The notes under the pieces are model-generated. The model did no database searches and was not told where the DNA came from. It saw only the letters and a program-made list of their open reading frames with translations. From positions 78,104,784 through 78,168,783 of the forward strand of contig CM070910.1 of the NCBI GenBank assembly GCA_036417435.1: a stretch of DNA of 64,000 nucleotides. The letters are read 5' to 3'. The DNA comes from Inia geoffrensis (lineage: Eukaryota > Chordata > Mammalia > Artiodactyla > Iniidae). Positions 53,813 to 64,000 of the stretch are shown here, in pieces (position 1 is the first letter of the stretch; every line of letters begins with the position of its first letter). A program made the translations under genes and the position numbers.

Positions 53813-55548
53813 TAAATTTGAAAAAGAAAACACAAGGACTGTCAAATAGAGAGAAATTCTTAAATAAGTCCTTGAGGGCTTGTGAGGAATATTGGATTTA
53901 CCACCTCTACACCCACAGCTGTGGGAGAGATAAGGCTGGACACTTGGGGCTGATACTATTGGTGAGGGAATGCAGACCCTTTGAGGTAATGGTGCATGGT
54001 TCCCATTCCACGGGTCCCAAATCTCCACGTGTAAGGGATTTATCCTTCAGCTAAAATATGCATGGAAAACCCAGAATATGGTCCACGAAGTGATCAGGCA
54101 AAATTTCTAAAACTCATCGCCATTTTAGCCCCCTGGTACTCGAGTTCGCCGTTCCAGATGCAATATTAACATTCTCCCCACTTGGAGAGTCAGTGCCTTT
54201 GACCTCTTGTTTGGCACAGTTTGCAATTTCTGTGGAAGATGAACAGGAATAAGGAGAACGAATGAGCAGCTAACTTGATGTGTTTGGACGGGCACATTGA
54301 ACACTGATTTCCCTACAGGAAGAAGAATTCATCAAAGGCTCAGCGTGCCATGCCAGAACGAGATTAGGGCCTGAAGCAATTCTTCGGGTTTGCGGTCAGC
54401 TCACAAGAAAGTGAGTGGAGAAAAGGAGATTTTTGGCACTGTAACTCACAATCCTGCAGAGTTCCAAATGACCCCTATCATCCAAAAATTTATTGAAGGA
54501 AGGCTGTGAAGAGGACTTGAACGCGACACAGAATTGCAGAAAAGAGATATCAGGGGGAAGATAAGAATTGCTCTGAAAGCGTAGGAAAAGAGGCAGCAGT
54601 TCGACAGTGATGCACTTGGCCAAAAAGGGCGTATGCGTTTTTTCCTGAATAGATTCAGGAAAAAACGCATACGCCCTTTTTGGCCAACCAAGCAAGCCTG
54701 CAATGGAAATCCACACTACAAGCCAGTCTCACTTCCCACCGATCCAAAGGGCCGTCCGAAAAAAGTGTAAAATCCAGAGAGGCAGGACAGGCCATGGAGA
54801 ACCGGCAGCCTTGTTATGCTGATGGGCGGGATGTAAATTGCCAACAGCCACTCTGGAGAAGTGGATGGTGTTTCCTGGAACAAAGAAAAAGCCAAGCTAG
54901 AGAGCCTAGGGCACTTCCACTTATGGTGCTATAGATTCGGAAAATTTAAATGAAAAAGACACAGCCACACCAAAGTTTGGGGCTGCTCTGTGTACGGGAG
55001 CCTTGACTATGGTACAACTTTAATAGCCCAGAAAGAGAAAAATGGATATAGAAGTTGTGGTACATCCCTACAATGGAATATCACTCAACAATGAAATCAA
55101 TGGCAAGAGACCCGTAGCAGCATAATGAGTGGATTTACTTACGATGATTCTAAGTGAAATAAGTCACACAGAAAAAGAAACATCATAAGATATCACAAAT
55201 ACCGGGAATGTAAACACGGCTACGTGTGAACTGCATTACAAAACACAACAGAGTCTCACATTTACAAAAGAAACTTATGCTTGCTTAAGGGGAAGGGAGA
55301 GTGGGGAGGCTGCATAAAACCAGAGGTTGACATTAGGACAGATACCATTCCATAAGCCAAATATATATTAGACAAGAGCTACTCCTTGCTCAACCAAATG
55401 GACCCAACACCCCGTAATCAAAACCTAGGAATATACCTGACTATGAAGAAAATTAAAACCCATACATTTATAGGTCTCCATAAGAAAATCATTTGTGTAC
55501 AGCAGCATACACACAGCAGTGTCAATAAGCTAAATCCCCTTATAAAAA
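53813..55548 (+). repeat. Satellite unit U32 (front type G, class I palindrome, back leads into F)
   Basis: Palindrome 54616-54687, perfect arms, centre AG. Class I flank acactacaagccag. Private aaaaagccaag near 54887 and cgtaatcaaaac near 55412. Confidence 0.9.
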
Positions 55549-57284
55549 TAAATTTGAAAAAGAAAACACAAGGACTGTCAAATAGAGAGAAATTCTTAAA
55601 TATGTCCTTGAGGGCTTGTGAGGAATCTTGGATTTACCACCTCTACATCCACAGCTGTGGGAGAGATAAGGCTGGACACTTGGGGCTGATACTATTGGTG
55701 AGGGAATGCAGACCCTTTGAGGTAATGGTGCATGGTTCCCATTCCACGGGTCCCAAATCTCCACGTGTAAGGGATTTATCCTTCAGCTAAAATATGCATG
55801 GAAAACCCAGAATATGGTCCACGAAGTGATCAGGCAAAATTTCTAAAACTCATCGCCATTTTCGCACCCTGGTACTCGAGTTCGCCGTTCCAGATGCAAT
55901 ATTAACATTCTCCCCACTTGGAGAGTCAGTGCCTTTGACCTCTTGTTTGGCACAGTTTGCAATTTCTGTGGAAGATGAACAGGAAGAAGGAGAACGAATG
56001 AGCAGCTAACTTGATGTGTTTGGACGGGCACATTGAACTCTGGTTTCCCTACAGGAAGAAGAATTCATCAAAGGCTCAGCGTGCCATGCCGGAACGAGAT
56101 TAGGGCCTGGAGCAATTCTTCGGGTTTGCGGTCAGCTCACAAGAAAGCGAGTGGAGAAAAGGAGATTTTTGGCACTGTAACTCACAATCCTGCAGAGTTC
56201 CAAATGACCCCTATCATCCAAAAATTTATTGAAGGAAGGCTGTGAAGAGGACTTGAACGCGACACAGAATTGCAGAAAAGAGATATCAGGGGGAAGATAA
56301 GAATTGCTCTGAAAGCGTAGGAAAAGATGTAGCAGTTCGACAGTGATGCACTTGGCCAAAAAGGGCGTATGCGTTTTTTCCTGAATATATTCAGGAAAAA
56401 ACGCATACGCCCTTTTTGGCCAACCAAGCAAGCCTGCAATGGAAATCCGCACTACAAGGCAGTCTCATTTCCCACCGATCCAAAGGGCCGTCCGAAAAAA
56501 GTGTAAAATCCAGAGAGGCAGGACAGGCCATGGAGAACCGGCAGCCTTGTTATGCTGATGGGCGGGATGTAAATTGCCAACATCCACTCTGGAGAAGTGG
56601 ATGGTGTTTCCTGGAACAAAGAAAAAACCAAGCTAGAGAGCCTAGGGCACTTCCACTTATGGTGCTATAGATTCGGAAAATTTAAATGAAAAAGACACAG
56701 CCACACCAAAGTTTGGGGCTGCTCTGTGTACGGGAGCCTTGACTATGGTACAACTTTAATAGCCCAGAAAGAGAAAAATGGATATAGAAGTTGTGGTACA
56801 TCCCTACAATGGAATATCACTCGACAATGAAATCAATGGCAACAGACCAGTAGCAGCATAATGAGTGGATTTAGTTACGATGATTCTAAGTGAAATAAGT
56901 CACACAGAAAAATAAACATCATAAGATATCACTAATACCGGGAATGTAAACACGGCTACGTGTGAACTGCATTACAAAACACAAGAGAGTCTCACATTTA
57001 CAAAAGAAACTTATGCTTGCTTAAGGGGAAAGGAGAGTGGGGAGGCTGCATAAAACCAGAGGTTGACATTAGGACAGATACCATTCCATAAGCCAAATAT
57101 ATATTAGACAAGAGCTACTCCTTGCTCAACCAAATGGACTCAACACCCCGTATTCAAAACCTAGGAATATACCTGACTATGAAGAAAATTAAAACCCATA
57201 CATTTATAGGTCTCCATAAGAAAATCATTTGTGTACAGCAGCATACACACAGCAGTGTAAATAAGCTAAATCCCCTTATAAAAA
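55549..57284 (+). repeat. Satellite unit U33 (front type F; only fully perfect palindrome)
   Basis: Palindrome 56352-56423, centre AT and no arm mismatch: all 72 bases are self-complementary, the only such copy in the window. gatgtagcag near 56326 and ggcctggagc are shared with U35 and U36. The back end leads into type D. Confidence 0.9.
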
Positions 57285-59020
57285 TAAATTTGAAAAAGAA
57301 AACACAAGGACTGTCAAATAGAGAGAAATTCTTAAATAAGTCCTTGAGGGCTTGTGAGGAATCTTGGATTTACCACCTCTGCATCCACAGCTGGGGGAGA
57401 GATAAGGCTGGACTCTTGGGGCTGATACTATTGGTGAGGGAATGCAGACCCTTTGAGGTAATGGTGCATGGTTCCCATTCCACGGGTCCCAAATCTCCAC
57501 GTGTAAGGGATTTATCCTTCAGCTAAAATATGCATGGAAAACCTAGAATATGGTCCACGAAGTGATCAGGCACAATTTCTAAAACTCATCGCCATTTTCG
57601 CCCCCTGGTACTCGAGTTCGCCGTTCCAGATGCAATATTAACATTCTCCCCACTTGGAGAGTCAGTGCCTTTGACCTCTTGTTTGGCACAGTTTGCAATT
57701 TCTGTGGAAGATGAACAGGAAGAAGGAGAACGAATGAGCAGCTAACTTGATGTGTTTGGACGGGCACATTGAACTCTGGTTTCCCTACAGGAAGAAGAAT
57801 TCATCAAAGGCTCAGCGTGCCATGCCGGAACGAGATTAAGGCCTGAAGCAATTCTTCGGGTTTGCGGTCAGCTCACAAGAAAGCGAGTTGAGAAAAGGAG
57901 ATTTTTGGCACTGTAACTCACAATCCTGCAGAGTTCCAAATGACCCCTATCATCCAAAAATTTATTGAAGGAAGGCTGTGAAGAGGACTTGAACGCGACA
58001 CAGAATTGCAGAAAAGAGATATCAGGGGGAAGATAAGAATTCCTCTGAAAGCGTAGGAAAAGAGGCAGCAGTTCGACAGTGATGCACTTGGCCAAAAAGG
58101 GCGTATGCGTTTTTTCCTGAATATATTCAGGAAAAAACGCATACCCCCTTTTTGGCCAACCAAGCAAGCCTGCAATGGAAATCCGCACTACAAGGCAGTC
58201 TCACTTCCCACCGATCCAAAGGGCCGTCCGAAAAAAGTGTAAAATCCAGAGAGGCAGGACAGGCCATGGAGAACCGGCAGCCTTGTTATGCTGATGGGCG
58301 GGATGTAAATTGCCAACAGCCACTCTGGAGAAGTGGATGGTGTTTCCTGGAACAAAGAAAAAACCAAGCTAGAGAGCCTAGGGCACTTCCACTTATGGTG
58401 CTATAGATTCGGAAAATTTAAATGAAAAAGACACAGCCACACCAAAGTTTGGGGCTGCTCTGTGTACGGGAGCCTTGACTATGGTACAACTTTAATAGCC
58501 CAGAAAGAGAAAAATGGATATAGAAGTTGTGGTACATCCCTACAATGGAATATCACTCGACAATGAAATCAATGGCAACAGACCAGTAGCAGCATAATGA
58601 GTGGATTTAGTTACGATGATTCTAAGTGAAATAAGTCACACAGAAAAAGAAACATCATAAGATATCACTAATACCGGGAATGCAAACACGGCTACGTGTG
58701 AACTGCATTACAAAACACAACAGAGTCTCACATTTACAAAAGAAACTTATGCTTGCTTAAGGGGAAGGGAGAGTGGGGAGGCTGCATAAAACCAGAGGTT
58801 GACATTAGGACAGATACCATTCCATAAGCCAAATATATATTAGACAAGAGCTACTCCTTGCTCAACCAAATGGACTCAACACCCCGTATTCAAAACCTAG
58901 GAATATACCTGACTATGAAGAAAATTAAAACCCATGCATTTATAGGTCTCCATAAGAAAATCATTTGTGTACAGCAGCATTCACACAGCAGTGTCAATAA
59001 GCTAAATCCCCTTATAAAAA
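57285..59020 (+). repeat. Satellite unit U34 (front type D, middle like U31)
   Basis: Palindrome 58088-58159, centre AT, arm mismatch at 58145 as in U31. Extra EcoRI site 58037-58042 as in U31. The front is type D with aaacctagaat as in U24, so the unit is a mosaic. Confidence 0.9.
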
Positions 59021-60756
59021 TAAATTTGAAAAAGAAAACACAAGGACTGTCAAATAGAGAGAAATTCTTAAATAAGTCCTTGAGGGCTTGTGAGGAATAT
59101 TGGATTTACCACCTCTACACCCACAGCTGTGGGAGAGATAAGGCTGGACACTTGGGGCTGATACTATTGGTGAGGGAATGCAGACCCTTTGAGGTAATGG
59201 TGCATGGTTCCCATTCCACGGGTCCCAAATCTCCACGTGTAAGGGATTTATCCTTCAGCTAAAATATGCATGGAAAACCCAGAATATGGTCCACGAAGTG
59301 ATCAGGCAAAATTTCTAAAACTCATCGCCATTTTAGCCCCCTGGTACTCGAGTTCGCCGTTCCAGATGCAATATTAACATTCTCCCCACTTGGAGAGTCA
59401 GTGCCTTTGACCTCTTGTTTGGCACAGTTTGCAATTTCTGTGGAAGATGAACAGGAATAAGGAGAACGAATGAGCAGCTAACTTGATGTGTTTGGACGGG
59501 CACATTGAACACTGATTTCCCTACAGGAAGAAGAATTCATCAAAGGCTCAGCGTGCCATGCCGGAACGAGATTAGGGCCTGGAGCAATTCTTCGGGTTTG
59601 CGGTCAGCTCACAAGAAAGCGAGTGGAGAAAAGGAGATTTTTGGCACTGTAACTCACAATCCTGCAGAGTTCCAAATGACCCCTATCATCCAAAAATTTA
59701 TTGAAGGAAGGCTGTGAAGAGGACTTGAACGCGACACAGAATTGCAGAAAAGAGATATCAGGGGGAAGATAAGAATTGCTCTGAAAGCGTAGGAAAAGAT
59801 GTAGCAGTTCGACAGTGATGCACTTGGCCAAAAAGGGCGTATGCGTTTTTTCCTGAATAGATTCAGGAAAAAACGCATACGCCCTTTTTGGCCAACCAAG
59901 CAAGCCTGCAATGGAAATCCGCACTACAAGGCAGTCTCACTTCCCACCGATCCAAAGGGCCGTCCGAAAAAAGTGTAAAATCCAGAGAGGCAGGACAGGC
60001 CATGGAGAACCGGCAGCCTTGTTATGCTGATGGGAGGGATGTAAATTGCCAACATCCACTCTGGAGAAGTGGATGGTGTTTCCTGGAACAAAGAAAAAAC
60101 CAAGCTAGAGAGCCTAGGGCACTTCCACTTATGGTGCTATAGATTCGGAAAATTTAAATGAAAAAGACACAGCCACACCAAAGTTTGGGGCTGCTCTGTG
60201 TACGGGAGCCTTGACTATGGTACAACTTTAATAGCCCAGAAACAGAAAAATGGATATAGAAGTTGTGGTACATCCCTACAATGGAATATCACTCGACAAT
60301 GAAATCAATGGCAACAGACCAGTAGCAGCATAATGAGTGGATTTAGTTACGATGATTCTAAGTGAAATAAGTCACACAGAAAAAGAAACATCATAAGATA
60401 TCACTAATACCGGGAATGCAAACACGGCTACGTGTGAACAGCATTACAAAACACAACAGAGTCTCACATTTACAAAAGAAACTTATGCTTGCTTAAGGGG
60501 AAGGGAGAGTGGGGAGGCTGTATAAAACCAGAGGTTGACATTAGGACAGATACCATTCCATAAGCCAAATATATATTAGACAAGAGCTACTCCTTGCTCA
60601 ACTAAATGGACTCAACACCCCGTATTCAAAACCTAGGAATATACCTGACTATGAAGAAAATTAAAACCCATGCATTTATAGGTCTCCATAAGAAAATCAT
60701 TTGTGTACAGCAGCATTCACACAGCAGTGTCAATAAGCTAAATCCCCTTATAAAAA
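59021..60756 (+). repeat. Satellite unit U35 (front type G; recombinant palindrome flank)
   Basis: Palindrome 59824-59895, perfect arms, centre AG joined to the class II flank gcactacaaggcag. Shares cagaaacag, gtgaacagc, ggctgtataaaacc and caactaaatgg with U36 only. Private gggagggatg near 60031. Confidence 0.9.
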
Positions 60757-63040
60757 TAAATTTGAAAAAGAAAACACAAGGACTGTCAAATAGAGAGAAA
60801 TTCTTAAATAAGTCCTTGAGGGCTTGTGAGGAATATTGGATTTACCACCTCTACACCCACAGCTGTGGGAGAGATAAGGCTGGACACTTGGGGCTGATAC
60901 TATTGGTGAGGGAATGCAGACCCTTTGAGGTAATGGTGCATGGTTCCCATTCCACGGGTCCCAAATCTCCACGTGTAAGGGATTTATCCTTCAGCTAAAA
61001 TATGCATGGAAAACCCAGAATATGGTCCACGAAGTGATCAGGCAAAATTTCTAAAACTCATCGCCATTTTAGCCCCCTTGTACTCGAGTTCGCCGTTCCA
61101 GATGCAATATTAACATTCTCCCCACTTGGAGAGTCAGTGTCTTTGACCTCTTGTTTGGCACAGTTTGCAATTTCTGTGGAAGATGAACAGGAATAAGGAG
61201 AACGATTGAGCAGCTAACTTGATGTGTTTGGACGGGCACATTGAACACTGATTTCCCTACAGGAAGAAGAATTCATCAAAGGCTCAGCGTGCCATGCCGG
61301 AACGAGATTAGGGCCTGGAGCAATTCTTCGGGTTTGCGGTCAGCTCACAAGAAAGCGAGTGGAGAAAAGGAGATTTTTGGCACTGTAACTCACAATCCTG
61401 CAGAGTTCCAAATGACCCCTATCATCCAAAAATTTATTGAAGGAAGGCTGTGAAGAGGACTTGAACGCGACACAGAATTGCAGAAAAGAGATATCAGGGG
61501 GAAGATAAGAATTGCTCTGAAAGCGTAGGAAAAGATGTAGCAGTTCGACAGTGATGCACTTGGCCAAAAAGGGCGTATGCGTTTTTTCCTGAATAGATTC
61601 AGGAAAAAACGCATACGCCCTTTTTGGCCAACCAAGCAAGCCTGCAATGGAAATCCGCACTACAAGGCAGTCTCACTTCCCACCGATCCAAAGGGCCGTC
61701 CGAAAAAAGTGTAAAATCCAGAGAGGCAGGACAGGCCATGGAGAACCGGCAGCCTTGTTATGCTGATGGGCGGGATGTAAATTGCCAACATCCACTCTGG
61801 AGAAGTGGATGGTGTTTCCTGGAACAAAGAAAAAACCAAGCTAGAGAGCCTAGGGCACTTCCACTTATGGTGCTATAGATTCGGAAAATTTAAATGAAAA
61901 AGACACAGCCACACCAAAGTTTGGGGCTGCTCTGTGTACGGGAGCCTTGACTATGGTACAACTTTAATAGCCCAGAAACAGAAAAATGGATATAGAAGTT
62001 GTGGTACATCCCTACAATGGAATATCACTCGACAATGAAATCAATGGCAACAGACCAGTAGCAGCATAATGAGTGGATTTAGTTACGATGATTCTAAGTG
62101 AAATAAGTCACACAGAAAAAGAAACATCATAAGATATCACTAATACCGGGAATGCAAACACGGCTACGTGTGAACAGCATTACAAAACACAACAGAGTCT
62201 CACATTTACAAAAGAAACTTATGCTTGCTTAAGGGGAAGGGAGAGTGGGGAGGCTGTATAAAACCAGAGGTTGACATTAGGACAGATACCATTCCATAAG
62301 CCAAATATATATTAGACAAGAGCTACTCCTTGCTCAACTAAATGGACTCAACACCCCGTATTCAAAACCTAGGAATATACCTGACTATGAAGAAAATTAA
62401 AACCCATGCATTTATAGGTCTCCATAAGAAAATCATTTGTGTACAGCAGCATTCACACAGCAGTGTCAATAAGCTAAATCCCCTTATAAAAATAAATTTG
62501 AAAAAGAAAACACAAGGACTGTCAAATAGAGAGAAATTCTTAAATAAGTCCTTGAGGGCTTGTGAGGAATATTGGATTTACCACCTCTACACCCACAGCT
62601 GTGGGAGAGATAAGGCTGGACACTTGGGGCTGATACTATTGGTGAGGGAATGCAGACCCTTTGAGGTAATGGTGCATGGTTCCCATTCCACGGGTCCCAA
62701 ATCTCCACGTGTAAGGGATTTATCCTTCAGCTAAAATATGCATGGAAAACCCAGAATATGGTCCACGAAGTGATCAGGCAAAATTTCTAAAACTCATCGC
62801 CATTTTAGCCCCCTTGTACTCGAGTTCGCCGTTCCAGATGCAATATTAACATTCTCCCCACTTGGAGAGTCAGTGCCTTTGACCTCTTGTTTGGCACAGT
62901 TTGCAATTTCTGTGGAAGATGAACAGGAATAAGGAGAACGATTGAGCAGCTAACTTGATGTGTTTGGACGGGCACATTGAACACTGATTTCCCTACAGGA
63001 AGAAGAATTCATCAAAGGCTCAGCGTGCCATGCCGGAACG
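59480..63040 (+). repeat. Recent single-unit tandem duplication (U35/U36/U37 front)
   Basis: The back of U35 with the front of U36 reappears as the back of U36 with the front of U37, 1736 bp on. Changes found nowhere else in the window (cagaaacag, gtgaacagc, gtataaaacc, caactaaatgg, ccccttgtactcg, gaacgattgagc) are in both copies. The few differences, gggagggatg and cagtgtctttg, arose afterwards. Confidence 0.75.
60757..62492 (+). repeat. Satellite unit U36 (near duplicate of U35)
   Basis: Palindrome 61560-61631, perfect arms, centre AG. Shares the private set of U35 in its back half. Its front changes ccccttgtactcg and gaacgattgagc are shared with U37, as expected after duplication of one unit length. 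cagtgtctttg near 61135 is private. Confidence 0.9.
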
Positions 63041-64000
63041 AGATTAGGGCCTGAAGCAATTCTTCGGGTTTGCGATCAGCTCACAAGAAAGTGAGTTGAG
63101 AAAAGGAGATTTTTGGCACTGTAACTCACAATCCTGCAGAGTTCCAAATGAACCCTATCATACAAAAATTTAATGAAGGAAGGCTGTGAAGAGGACTTGA
63201 ACGCGACACAGAATTGCAGAAAACAGATATCAGGGGGAAGATAAGAATTGCTCTGAAAGCGTAGGAAAAGAGGCAGCAGTTCGACAGTGATGCACTTGGC
63301 CGAAAAGGGCGTATGCGTTTTTTCCTGAATATATTCAGGAAAAAACGCATACGCCCTTTTTGGCCAACCAAGCAAGCCTGCAATGGAAATCCGCACTACA
63401 AGGCAGTCTCACTTCCCACCGATCCAAAGGGCCGTCCGAAAAAAGTGTAAAATCCAGAGAGGCAGGACAGGCCATGGAGAACTGGCAGCCTTGTTATGCT
63501 GATGGGCGTGATGTAAATTGCCAACAGCCACTCTGGAGAAGTGGATGGTGTTTCCTGGAACAAAGAAAAAACCAAGCTAGAAAGCCTAGGGCACTTCCAC
63601 TTATGGTGCTATAGATTCGGAAAATTTAAATGAAAAAGACACAGCCACACCAATGTTTGGGGCTGCTCTGTGTACGGGAGCCTTGACTATGGTACAACTT
63701 TAATAGCCCAGAAAGAGAAAAATGGATATAGAAGTTGTGGTACATCCCTACAATGGAATATCACTCAACAATGAAATCAATGGCAACAGACCAGTAGCAG
63801 CATAATGAGTGGATTTAGTTACGATGATTCTAAGTGAAATAAGTCACACAGAAAAAGAAACATCATAAGATATCACTAATACCGGGAATGTAAACACGGC
63901 TACGTGTGAACTGCATTACAAAACACAACAGAGTCTCACATTTACAAAAGAAACTTATGCTTGCTTAAGGGGAAGGGAGAGTGGGGAGGCTGCATAAAAC
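62493..64000 (+). repeat. Satellite unit U37 (partial, cut by window edge; class II)
   Basis: 1508 of 1736 bases are present. Palindrome 63296-63367, centre AT, left-arm mismatch A to G at 63302. The front shares ccccttgtactcg and gaacgattgagc with U36. After about 63050 it has many private changes (tttgcgatcag, gaaccctatcatac, gaactggcag, gggcgtgatg). Confidence 0.9.

Larger units (their letters stand above)
48150..56100 (+). repeat. Dimeric higher-order repeat F-G, about two and a half copies
   Basis: F-type junctions (caagagacccgtagc, atggacccaac, then aatatgtcc and tttcgcaccc) occur at about 48.15, 51.6 and 55.1 kb, 3472 bp (two units) apart. Between them lie G-type junctions (ctcgac, atgcaaacacgg, agcattcacac, then gaatattgg) at about 49.9 and 53.35 kb. 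The palindromes inside differ in class, so later exchange has disturbed the dimers. Confidence 0.7.
1..64000 (+). repeat. 1736-bp satellite array, 36.9 units, probably the common cetacean satellite
   Basis: The same 1736-bp sequence recurs from edge to edge with no spacer. Landmarks such as the palindrome recur at 804, 2540, 4276, 6012 and so on to 63296, always 1736 apart except for one step of 1735 (in U18) and one of 1733 (in U26). All copies face the same way. By eye neighbouring units differ at roughly 1-3% of sites, almost all single-base substitutions. Because 1736 is not a multiple of three, an open frame cannot run on from unit to unit. The unit is about two-thirds L1-derived with a mariner-like palindrome inside. 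Known biology: a ~1.7-kb L1-containing tandem satellite is described for cetaceans. Inference: this is constitutive heterochromatin of a whale. The species and chromosome position cannot be read from the sequence. The strand sign follows the L1 sense direction. Confidence 0.93.

Noticed and set aside
60521..62263. TATA-like box created in U35 and U36 (ggctgtataaaacc)
   Set aside because: A single C-to-T change in the L1 3' UTR gives tataaaa at 60521-60527 and 62257-62263. There is no initiator, no gene downstream and no other support.
1..64000. Tandem gene cluster (rDNA, histone or snRNA genes)
   Set aside because: No rRNA, histone or snRNA sequence is recognisable in the unit, and no frame is under visible coding constraint.

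Overview
The whole 64-kb window is one uninterrupted head-to-tail satellite DNA array. A unit of 1736 bp repeats 36.9 times (36 complete units and one cut by the right edge). All units lie in the same orientation, with no other gene, SINE, LINE insertion or unique sequence between them. I number the units U1-U37 from base 1. The spacing is exactly 1736 bp except in U18 (1735, one base lost) and U26 (1733, three bases lost). I see no protein-coding gene, RNA gene, CRISPR array or bacterial feature. The open frames that recur in each unit are by-products of the repetition, partly of a decayed LINE-1 frame.

Organism: the unit contains a decayed 5'-truncated mammalian LINE-1 (part of ORF2, its 3' UTR and A-rich tail) of the type found in hoofed mammals and whales. 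Nested in it is a 72-bp palindrome that looks like a miniature mariner element. A ~1.7-kb tandem unit built on L1 matches what I recall of the 'common cetacean satellite' (Arnason and coworkers; L1 content noted by Kapitonov, Holmquist and Jurka 1998; both from memory, unchecked). The best guess is heterochromatin of a whale. It is probably not an oceanic dolphin, where I recall the unit as ~1.58 kb.

Layout of one unit (U1 coordinates): 1-22 end of the L1 A-rich tail; ~23-587 sequence I cannot assign; ~588-803 L1 ORF2 remnant; 804-875 palindromic mariner-like insert; 876-~1390 rest of the L1 ORF2 C-terminal region; ~1390-1758 L1 3' UTR and A-rich tail, running into the next unit.

Layout of the array: U1-U22 (1-38191) are mostly one homogeneous monomer class ('class I': acactacaagccag, palindrome centre AG). 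Inside this, U4-U12 interleave three variants (A, B, C) with signs of a four-unit higher-order period. From U23 (38192) on, a second class ('class II': gcactacaaggcag, usually centre AT) alternates with class I and forms higher-order repeats: a trimer D-E-F present twice (~39.7-49.6 kb), a dimer F-G present about two and a half times (~48.1-56.1 kb), and a recent single-unit duplication (~59.5-63.0 kb). The array therefore records unequal exchange and conversion at several scales. There are no genes working together here; the biology is that of satellite evolution and chromatin. Unit comparisons were made by eye at marker positions, so identity figures are estimates.
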